DNA of 64,000 bases, from the NCBI RefSeq assembly GCF_013282805.1, contig NZ_CP054038.1, forward strand, positions 248,001 to 312,000, in the 5' to 3' direction. Position 1 is the stretch's first letter. Every line of letters begins with the position of its first letter. The notes beneath the pieces were generated by a model. It was not told the origin of the DNA, made no database searches, and saw nothing but the letters and a program-made list of their open reading frames with translations. Of this stretch, positions 49,799-56,149 are shown one piece after another. Origin of the DNA: Microbacterium hominis. Lineage in GTDB: Bacteria; Actinomycetota; Actinomycetes; Actinomycetales; Microbacteriaceae. Made by a program: the position numbers and the translations under genes.

Positions 49799-50590
49799 TC
49801 AGCGGGGCGGGAAGGTGCGCACCCGCTCGACCCGCAGCGTGTGCGGGAGGGCGGCGACGTCGCGCGTGCCGTCCGCACGCGGGAACTCGTACACGTCGAG
49901 CATCAGCTGCACCGGGTAGTCGATCGACTGGTCGACGGTCTTGATCCAGCGGCCGTCGACGAAGAAGCGCAGCTGGTCCGGCATCCATTCGACGGCGTAG
50001 TCGTGCATCTGCGTGAGGTCGCCGACGACCCGGACCTTCTCGAAGTCCTCGTGCAGCCGCGGGTCGCGCTGCGGCTTGACCCCGACGCCCACCCAGCCGG
50101 CGCGCTCGTCGACCTCGGAGCCGAAGATCTCGGCGATGCAGATCTCGCCGCAGTCGTCGGGGCGGTCCTCGAAGCCGATCGGCCAGCAGGCGACCATGAC
50201 ATCGGGATGCCGCACCGCGGCCATCCGCACCTCGATCACCCCGTGCCGCACGAGCCACAGGCGCCACGTGGGCTGGGGCTCCTGCACCGTCAGGCCGTCG
50301 CGGAACCGGTGCTGGCCGACCCCGCTGCCCGACGGCCCCGAGAACTGGCCCGTCTGCAGGTGCGACACGCGGATGTCGCCGTCGAGGTCGGGTGCCCAGG
50401 GCGGCGTGTCCTCGTCGATGCGCAGCGCCAGCCCGCGGCTGTCGGTCGACCAGCGCGCCTCCGCACGCTCGCGAGACGACCAGTGCGGCGTGTAGAACGG
50501 CCACCACCGGTTCGGGTCGAGCGGGCCGTCGAACCGTTCGTCGACGTCGGGAGTGCGCCCGGTGAGGTCGAGCGGCGACTGGTCGAGCAC
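49799..50590 (-). CDS. GH16-like family protein with altered catalytic motif
   Basis: A 263-residue jelly-roll protein of the GH16 (laminarinase/beta-glucanase) type: VDERFDGPLDPNRWWPFYTPHW near the start, GVIEVRMAA, and MHDYAVEWMPDQLRFFVDGRWIKTVDQ are standard GH16 strands. The catalytic motif, normally E-x-D-x-x-E, reads E149-I-C151-I-A-E154, so both glutamates are kept but the middle Asp is Cys. Activity may be reduced or changed. No signal peptide, so the site of action is unclear. GTG start with GGAGG 11 bases upstream; the start is uncertain by some codons. Confidence 0.78.
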   Translation of the reverse strand: MLDQSPLDLTGRTPDVDERFDGPLDPNRWWPFYTPHWSSRERAEARWSTDSRGLALRIDEDTPPWAPDLDGDIRVSHLQTGQFSGPSGSGVGQHRFRDGLTVQEPQPTWRLWLVRHGVIEVRMAAVRHPDVMVACWPIGFEDRPDDCGEICIAEIFGSEVDERAGWVGVGVKPQRDPRLHEDFEKVRVVGDLTQMHDYAVEWMPDQLRFFVDGRWIKTVDQSIDYPVQLMLDVYEFPRADGTRDVAALPHTLRVERVRTFPPR

Positions 50591-50797
50591 ACGCCCAGTG
50601 TCCTCCGCCCCGGGGGCCCCGGCAATGGCCCCCGCGTACGCGGTCGCCGCCGTGAACTGTGCGCCGGACACAACGGAGGCGCGCTCGGAGCGCGGGCCGT
50701 TTTGTGGAGCATCCACATACGGGTTGGCGCAGGTTTGTGAGAGTCCTACCGTCGGGAGAGTACTTACCCCTGTCCATCGCACCGAGAGGTGATGCAC
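50591..50797. other. Divergent region between the GH16-like and acyl-CoA dehydrogenase genes
   Basis: Contains a 15-bp palindrome TGTGGAGCATCCACA (50703-50717) and an imperfect inverted repeat around 50669-50706 (CACAACGG with CCGTTTTGTG, inner GCGCGCTC with GAGCGCG). These are candidate operator and hairpin sequences. No gene is seen. Confidence 0.4.
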
Positions 50798-52903
50798 ATG
50801 GCCGACGCCGTCGTCCGTACCAAGAAGCCCTCCGTCCACAAGCGCACGCCCGCCGGCGGGGCGCCCACCGCACCGCGCACCGCGGGGGAGGCATCCGACC
50901 CCCGCATCGACATCGACGCGGTCACCGACCTGCTGCTGGGCACGTGGGCTGAGACCCGCCGCACCGCCCGCGAGATGATCAAGGACCCCGCCTTCTGGCA
51001 GGTGCCCGGGATGCCGCTCGACGAGCACCGCGAGCGGGTGCTCAGCCAGCTGCACCTGCTGGTCGAGAACGGCGGCTCGCGCCGCGCGTTCCCGAAGAAG
51101 TACGGCGGCGGCGACGACAACGGCGCGAACCTGGCCGGGTTCCAGGAGCTCGTGCTCGCCGACCCGAGCCTGCAGATCAAGTCCGGCGTGCAGTGGGGCC
51201 TGTTCGGCTCGGCGATCTACCAGCTCGGCACCGAGAAGCACTGGGACGCCTGGCTTCCCGACGTGATCAGCCTGGAGCTGCCGGGTGCGTTCGCGATGAC
51301 CGAGACCGGCCACGGCTCCGATGTCTCCGCGATCGGCACGACCGCGACCTACGACCCCGAGACCGAGGAGTTCGTCATCCACACGCCGTTCCGCGGCGCG
51401 TACAAGGACTACCTCGGCAACGCGGCGCTGCACGGCAAGGCCGCGACGGTGTTCGCGCAGCTGATCACCGGCGGCGTGAACTACGGCGTGCACTGCTTCT
51501 TCGTGCCGATCCGCGACGACGCCGGCGCCATGATGCCCGGCATCCTCAGCGAGGACGACGGCGTGAAGGGCGGCCTGAACGGCATCGACAACGGCCGTCT
51601 CGCGTTCGACCAGGTGCGCGTGCCGCGGTTCAACCTGCTCGACCGCTACGGCCAGGTCGCCGCCGACGGGTCGTACAGCTCCGAGATCCCGTCGCCGGGC
51701 CGCCGCTTCTTCACGATGCTCGGCGCGCTCGTGCAGGGCCGCGTGTCGCTCGACGGAGCCGCGACCACCGGCACCGCGCTCGCCCTCCACATCGCGCTCA
51801 CCTACGCGAACCAGCGCCGCCAGTTCGACTCCGGTGCCGGCACCGACGAGGTCGTGCTGCTGGACTACGGCAAGCACCAGCGGCGCCTGCTGCCGCTTCT
51901 CGCGCAGAACTACGCGCAGTTCTTCTCCCACGACGAGCTGCTGAAGAAGTTCGACGCCGTGTTCTCGGGCCGCCACGACACCCCCGACGAGCGCGAGGAC
52001 CTCGAGACCCTCGCCGCGGCGCTCAAGCCCCTCTCGACCTGGAACGCCCTGTCGACCATCCAGGAGGCACGCGAGGCCTGCGGCGGATCGGGCTTCCTCG
52101 CCGAGAACCGCATGGTGAACCTCCACCAGGACCTCGACGTGTACGTCACCTTCGAGGGTGACAACAACGTGCTGCTGCAGCTGGTGGGCAAGCGCCTGCT
52201 GAGCGACTACGCCAAGCAGTTCAAGGGAGCGGATGCCGCGAAGCTGGCCTCCTTCGCCGCGAAGCAGACCGCCGAGAAGGTCTTCCACGGTGCCGGGCTC
52301 CGCCAGCTCGGGCAGACCGTCGCCGACTTCGGCTCCACCGCCCGCTCCGTGGAGCTCGGCCTGCGCGCCGACCAGCAGCACGATCTGCTCGCCGGCCGCG
52401 TCGAGCAGATGGTCGCCGATGTGGCCGCGGCGCTGCGCCCGGCATCCAAGCTCCCCCGCGACGAGGCCGCGGCGCTGTTCAACGCGCACCAGGCCGAGCT
52501 CATCGACGCCGCCCGCGCCCACGGCGAGCTGCTGCAGTGGGAGGCGTTCACCGACGGCGTGAACCGCGTCGCGGACGAGGGGACGAAGCAGGTGCTCACG
52601 TGGCTGCGCGACCTGTTCGGGCTGCACCTCATCGAGAAGCACCTCGCCTGGCACCTCATCAACGGGCGCCTCTCCGCGCAGCGCGCCGCCTCGGTGGGCC
52701 GGTACATCGACCGCCTCTGCGTGCGCCTGCGCCCGCACGCGCAGGACCTCGTCGACGCCTACGGATTCGCGCCCGAGCACGTGCGCGCGCCCATCGCCTC
52801 GGGTGCCGAGCAGGCCCGGCAGGACGAGGCGCGCGCGTACTACGAGGCGCTGGCCGCCTCGGGTGAGGCGCCCGTCTCGGAGAAGAGCCTCAAGAAGAAG
52901 TAG
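50798..52903 (+). CDS. Acyl-CoA dehydrogenase/oxidase family protein
   Basis: FAD-dependent acyl-CoA oxidising enzyme of 701 residues, the long acyl-CoA-oxidase-like form. An N-terminal basic tail is followed by the helical domain, the beta-domain with AFAMTETGHGSDVSAIGTTATYD (FAD/substrate loop), GRVSLDGAATTGTALALHIALTYANQRRQF, and the catalytic Glu453 in TFEGDNNVLLQL. A C-terminal ACOX-type helical domain completes it. GAGAGGTGAT upstream selects this ATG over one nine bases earlier. It carries out the first step of fatty-acid beta-oxidation; oxygen versus electron-transfer flavoprotein as acceptor cannot be read from sequence. Confidence 0.88.
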   Translation: MADAVVRTKKPSVHKRTPAGGAPTAPRTAGEASDPRIDIDAVTDLLLGTWAETRRTAREMIKDPAFWQVPGMPLDEHRERVLSQLHLLVENGGSRRAFPKKYGGGDDNGANLAGFQELVLADPSLQIKSGVQWGLFGSAIYQLGTEKHWDAWLPDVISLELPGAFAMTETGHGSDVSAIGTTATYDPETEEFVIHTPFRGAYKDYLGNAALHGKAATVFAQLITGGVNYGVHCFFVPIRDDAGAMMPGILSEDDGVKGGLNGIDNGRLAFDQVRVPRFNLLDRYGQVAADGSYSSEIPSPGRRFFTMLGALVQGRVSLDGAATTGTALALHIALTYANQRRQFDSGAGTDEVVLLDYGKHQRRLLPLLAQNYAQFFSHDELLKKFDAVFSGRHDTPDEREDLETLAAALKPLSTWNALSTIQEAREACGGSGFLAENRMVNLHQDLDVYVTFEGDNNVLLQLVGKRLLSDYAKQFKGADAAKLASFAAKQTAEKVFHGAGLRQLGQTVADFGSTARSVELGLRADQQHDLLAGRVEQMVADVAAALRPASKLPRDEAAALFNAHQAELIDAARAHGELLQWEAFTDGVNRVADEGTKQVLTWLRDLFGLHLIEKHLAWHLINGRLSAQRAASVGRYIDRLCVRLRPHAQDLVDAYGFAPEHVRAPIASGAEQARQDEARAYYEALAASGEAPVSEKSLKKK

Positions 52904-52934
52904 CCGCGCCGGTGCGGCGTGTGCCGGCGGCGGG

Positions 52935-53339
52935 TCAGAAGACCTTGTTGCCGCACATGCCGCACTCGCCGGTGGCCGACACCTCGAGGAAGCAGTCCGG
53001 GCACATCGCCCGCACGCGGTCGATGGACGGCGTCGGACGCGGCGTGGTCGTGCGCGGCGCGGCGGGCTTGCGGGCCGCCTTCGGCTTGGCGGCGGCGACC
53101 ACGGGCGCGGGGGCGACGACCACCGCGGGACGGTGCTCGGCGCAGTAGAAGCGGACGAAGCCGCTGTGGTTCTTGGGATGCCGGTGCTTGACCGCCCACA
53201 GCTCGCTGCGCTCATGCAGTGCGGAGTCGGCGCCGCAGCCGACGCAGCGGGTGGGCTCTCCCGGCACGACGTCCGCGACGAGGGTGGGGGTCTCGAAGGG
53301 GAGGTTCTCTCGCCAGTCGGATGAGTCGACGATCTTCAT
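52935..53339 (-). CDS. Small zinc-ribbon protein of unknown function
   Basis: A 134-residue protein with two likely zinc sites: Cys32/Cys35 with Cys66/His69 in the N-terminal half (CVGCGADSALHERS, FYCAEHRP), and a C-terminal ribbon Cys113/Cys116/Cys126/Cys129 (CPDCFLEVSATGECGMCGNKVF in parts). They are joined by a Pro/Ala/Lys-rich linker of about 35 residues. The N-terminus MKIVDSSDWRENLPFETPTLVADVVPGEPTRC recurs in related actinobacteria by my recollection. Nucleic-acid or protein binding is plausible. No function is known to me. Confidence 0.8.
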   Translation of the reverse strand: MKIVDSSDWRENLPFETPTLVADVVPGEPTRCVGCGADSALHERSELWAVKHRHPKNHSGFVRFYCAEHRPAVVVAPAPVVAAAKPKAARKPAAPRTTTPRPTPSIDRVRAMCPDCFLEVSATGECGMCGNKVF

Positions 53340-53522
53340 GGCGGGTCCTTTGCGTGGGGAAGGCGGGCGGATCGCGCCAAAAGCGCATGCCCGACATTCC
53401 AGAGTAACCCGCCCCTCATCCCCCCGCGGCCGCCCCCTTCGTTCTCGCACCCTCTCGCGGGCGGTGCGGCGTCGGCGGTGCGGGCCGTGCAGCGTCGACG
53501 GTGGAGCGTCGGCGGTGCGGCG

Positions 53523-53528
53523 TAGGGT
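53523..53528 (+). promoter_or_regulatory. Candidate -10 element of a leaderless promoter (tag)
   Basis: TAGGGT is followed by six bases and the GTG start. The upstream 60 bp contains GCGTCGGCGGTGCGG twice (53469-53483 and 53506-53520). Confidence 0.5.
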
Positions 53529-53534
53529 GGCGGC

Positions 53535-54101
53535 GTGAGCGTGCGCAACGGCGAAGACGGGATCGCGCGCTGCGCGTGGGTGGGAGACGACGCGGAGTAC
53601 GCGCGCTACCACGACGAGGAATGGGGGCGTCCGCTCCGCGGCGACCGGCCCCTGTTCGAGAAGATGAGCCTCGAGGGCTTCCAGGCCGGCTTGTCGTGGA
53701 TCACGATCCTGCGCAAGCGTCCGCGATTCCGCGAGGTCTTCGCGGGTTTCGACCCCGATGCGGTCGCGGACTTCGGCGAGGCCGACGTCGACCGCCTCAT
53801 GGCCGATGCGGGCATCGTGCGCAACCGGGCGAAGATCCTCGCGACGATCTCGAACGCCCGGCTCGTGCGCGAGATGGATGCCGGCGAGCTCGACGCCTTC
53901 CTGTGGGGTTTCGCCCCGGCATCCCACGCCCGCCCGGCCTCGTTCGCCGACGTGCCCGCGACGACCGCGGAGTCCGACGCGCTGAGCAAGGCGCTCAAGA
54001 AGCGCGGCTTCCGGTTCGTCGGATCGACCACGATGTACGCGCTGATGCAGTCGGCGGGCATGGTCGACGACCACGTGGAGGGATGCTGGCGGGCGGCCTG
54101 A
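53535..54101 (+). CDS. tag: DNA-3-methyladenine glycosylase I
   Basis: Removes 3-methyladenine from alkylated DNA. The 188-residue protein has the Tag layout: ARYHDEEWGRP, GLSWITILRKRPRFREVFAGFDPD, and FRFVGSTTMYALMQSAGMVDDHVEGCW. The zinc snap of E. coli Tag is preserved with identical spacings: Cys13 and His26 at the start, His180 and Cys184 at the end. GTG start without Shine-Dalgarno, preceded by a leaderless-type -10. It stands alone between convergent genes. Confidence 0.94.
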   Translation: MSVRNGEDGIARCAWVGDDAEYARYHDEEWGRPLRGDRPLFEKMSLEGFQAGLSWITILRKRPRFREVFAGFDPDAVADFGEADVDRLMADAGIVRNRAKILATISNARLVREMDAGELDAFLWGFAPASHARPASFADVPATTAESDALSKALKKRGFRFVGSTTMYALMQSAGMVDDHVEGCWRAA

Positions 54102-54124
54102 CCGGCACACCGGCACCCGCGCCG

Positions 54125-54877
54125 TCAGCGCAGCGGCGTCCACCCGGGCGGGGTCGGGGCGTCGACTTCCGCGCGCTCGCGGTCGACCAGCGCCGACCAG
54201 CCCTGCGCGGCCTCCGTCCCGTCGAAGCCTCCGCGCGCGACGCGGAACCCGACATCGTCGTGGTGCATGCCGGGAGCACCGCCGCGGCGGGTCGAAGCGC
54301 GCACGCTCCAGGCGTCGTCGGCGAACCCGCCGCCCCGGAAGACGCGGTAGTCGCCGTACCTCGCGGGGTCCAGCAGGTCCCAGCACCACTCCCACACATT
54401 GCCGAGCGTGTCGAACAGGCCGTGCAGATTCGGATGCTTGCCCCCGACGTTCTGCGGCACGCGCACCCCGTCGGCGCTCGTCCACGCCACCTCCGCGAGG
54501 GGGCCGTAGTGCGCGCCCGTGGATCCCGCGCGGCACGCGTGCTCCCACTCGGCCTCGGTCGGCAGGCGGTAGCCCTCGGCATCCACGTGCCACGTCACCT
54601 CGGCGCCCTCGAAGGAGTACGCCGGATCGAGTCCCTCCCACTCCGACGCCGCATTGCAGAACCGCACGGCGCGCAGCCAGCTCACATCGACAGCGGGGCG
54701 GCGGGGGTGCACGCCCCCGCTCGCCGCCTCGCCGAGCAGCTCCGACATCTGCTCCTGCGTGACCGCGAACACGCCGAGCTCGAACGGCTCCAGCTCGACC
54801 CGCCGGCGCACGCTGCGGCGCGCGTCGTGCAGTTCCACGGTGCCGCCCGGGATGCGGGCGAGCTCGATGTCGGTCAC
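54125..54877 (-). CDS. SUMF1/FGE-domain protein lacking the catalytic cysteines
   Basis: A 250-residue protein of the formylglycine-generating-enzyme fold: IPGGTVELHD at the start, PAVDVSWLRAVRFCNA, YRLPTEAEWEHACRAG, LFDTLGNVWEWCWD and VFRGGGFADDAWSVRASTRR...VGFRVAR. In true sulfatase-activating FGEs a Cys pair lies in this last segment, R-x-x-C-R-x-x-x-x-x; here those positions hold no Cys, so sulfatase maturation is unlikely. Related domains serve in ergothioneine-type synthases and in binding roles. No sulfatase gene is in the window. Confidence 0.84.
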   Translation of the reverse strand: MTDIELARIPGGTVELHDARRSVRRRVELEPFELGVFAVTQEQMSELLGEAASGGVHPRRPAVDVSWLRAVRFCNAASEWEGLDPAYSFEGAEVTWHVDAEGYRLPTEAEWEHACRAGSTGAHYGPLAEVAWTSADGVRVPQNVGGKHPNLHGLFDTLGNVWEWCWDLLDPARYGDYRVFRGGGFADDAWSVRASTRRGGAPGMHHDDVGFRVARGGFDGTEAAQGWSALVDRERAEVDAPTPPGWTPLR

Positions 54878-54882
54878 CCGGG

Positions 54883-54888
54883 AGAGTA
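54883..54888 (-). promoter_or_regulatory. Candidate -10 element of a leaderless promoter (SUMF protein)
   Basis: On the minus strand TACTCT is followed by five bases and the GTG start. Confidence 0.35.
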
Positions 54889-54893
54889 TGCCG

Positions 54894-55082
54894 CTATTCG
54901 TCGCCCTGCGGGATGAGGATCCACAGACCGATGTAGAGCGGGATCGTGACGCCGAAGAAGAATGCGCCCATCACCGTGAGGATGCGCACCGGCGTGACCG
55001 TGATGCCGAAGCGCGCAGCGACGGCGGCGCACACACCCGCCAGCATGCGGTTCTCGAGGGGGCGGTAGAGGCCCTGCGTCAT
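54894..55082 (-). CDS. PspC domain membrane protein
   Basis: A 62-residue single PspC domain: LYRPLENRMLAGVCAAVAARFGITVTPVRILTVMGAFFFGVTIPLYIGLWILIPQ, seen as the basic R-x-x-x-x-x-x-G-V-C-A-A-V start, one amphipathic segment and one transmembrane helix ending LIPQG. Related proteins sense or respond to envelope stress. The ATG is seven bases after TAGCCT on the minus strand, suggesting a leaderless mRNA. No other psp gene is adjacent. Confidence 0.87.
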   Translation of the reverse strand: MTQGLYRPLENRMLAGVCAAVAARFGITVTPVRILTVMGAFFFGVTIPLYIGLWILIPQGDE

Positions 55083-55089
55083 GGCGCCC

Positions 55090-55095
55090 AGGCTA
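55090..55095 (-). promoter_or_regulatory. Candidate -10 element of a leaderless promoter (PspC protein)
   Basis: On the minus strand TAGCCT is followed by seven bases and the ATG. Confidence 0.35.
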
Positions 55096-55190
55096 CACAC
55101 GCGCGCCGCCGATTCCTATGGGCGGCCTGCGGGCCTGCGCGGGCAGGAATGCCCCGCGGGCGCGCGGGGTTCCCCCTCACGGAGGACACC

Positions 55191-56051
55191 ATGGACTACG
55201 GGCACCCGTTGGAGTTCGGCGCGTTCATCACCCCGGCCGCCGCAGACCCCTCGATCCCCGTGCTGCTGTCGCGGGTCGCCGAGGAGGCCGGGCTCGACCT
55301 CGTCACCTTCCAGGACCACCCCTACCAGCCGGCGTTCCTCGACACGTGGACGCTGATGTCGTTCGTGGCCGCGCGCACCGCCCGCATCCGGATCGCGCCG
55401 AACGTGCTCAACGTTCCGCTGCGGCCGCCCGCGGTCGTCGCCCGCGCGGCGGCGAGTCTGGACCTGCTCTCGAACGGACGCTTCGAACTGGGCCTGGGCG
55501 CCGGTGGCTTCTGGGACGCCATCGCCGCGATGGGCGGCACGCGCCTCACCCCCGGCCAGTCGGTGACCGCGCTCGAGGAGGCGATCGGGCTCATCCGCGA
55601 ACTGTGGAACACCGACGAGCGACGCGGCGCATTCACCGACGGCGTGCACCACTCCGTGCACGGAGCCAAGCGCGGACCGCGCCCGGCGCACCGCATCCCG
55701 CTCCACATCGGCGCGTACAAGCCGCGCATGCTCGCGCTCACCGGCCGCACCGGCGACGGCTGGCTGCCCTCGCTCGGATACATGAAGCCGGGCGATCTCG
55801 GTCGCGGCAACGCCGCCATCGACGAGGCTGCCGCCGCCGCGGGCCGCGACCCGGGCGAGATCCGGCGCCTCCTCAACGTCGGTCGCCTCGCCCCCGACCC
55901 CGGTGCGTTCGCCGAGCGGCTCGCGACCCTCGCCCGGAACGACGGCATCGGCACGTTCATCCTCGCCGCCGACGATCCGAACCTCCTGCGCGAGTTCGGC
56001 GAGGAGGTGGCCCCGGCGGTGCGCGCACTCGTCGCGCGGGAGCGCGCCTGA
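55191..56051 (+). CDS. LLM-class (luciferase-like) flavin oxidoreductase
   Basis: F420- or FMN-dependent oxidoreductase of 286 residues with the bacterial-luciferase barrel. EFGAFITPAA and DLVTFQDHPYQPAFLDTWTLMSFVAARTARIRIAPNVLNVPLRPPAVVARAAASLDLLSNGRFELGLGAGGFWDAIAAMGG, recognised in parts, follow the family pattern. The Pro-Leu-Arg and LSNGR(F)-x-LGLG motifs fit the F420-using group common in Actinobacteria. GGAGG is eight bases before the ATG. Substrate unknown. A decayed family B repeat lies just after it. Confidence 0.87.
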   Translation: MDYGHPLEFGAFITPAAADPSIPVLLSRVAEEAGLDLVTFQDHPYQPAFLDTWTLMSFVAARTARIRIAPNVLNVPLRPPAVVARAAASLDLLSNGRFELGLGAGGFWDAIAAMGGTRLTPGQSVTALEEAIGLIRELWNTDERRGAFTDGVHHSVHGAKRGPRPAHRIPLHIGAYKPRMLALTGRTGDGWLPSLGYMKPGDLGRGNAAIDEAAAAAGRDPGEIRRLLNVGRLAPDPGAFAERLATLARNDGIGTFILAADDPNLLREFGEEVAPAVRALVARERA

Positions 56052-56062
56052 CCGCCTCCGAC

Positions 56063-56084
56063 TCGCCGCGCTCGCGCAGGGACC
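56063..56084. repeat. Decayed family B repeat arm
   Basis: TCGCCGCGCTCGCGCAGGGA resembles the family B sequence TCGCTGCGCTCGCTCAGGGA with two mismatches. It lies between the LLM oxidoreductase and UvrA-like genes and has no partner arm here. Confidence 0.4.
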
Positions 56085-56137
56085 CGGTCGATCGGGTTCG
56101 AGCAGGATTCAGGAAGCGCGTTGTCCGCAACCCCGGG

Positions 56138-56143
56138 CAGACT
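56138..56143 (+). promoter_or_regulatory. Candidate -10 element of a leaderless promoter (UvrA-like)
   Basis: CAGACT is followed by six bases and the ATG, the same hexamer and spacing as at the helicase gene. Confidence 0.45.
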
Positions 56144-56149
56144 GTCCCC

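Noticed and set aside
49799..53215. Minus-strand frame of over 1100 codons across the acyl-CoA dehydrogenase gene
   Set aside because: Only the last 263 codons (GH16-like) have family features; the rest is antisense to a well-supported gene.
53469..53520. Direct repeat GCGTCGGCGGTGCGG as a regulatory iteron
   Set aside because: Low-complexity GC-rich sequence with a single repetition; chance similarity is likely.
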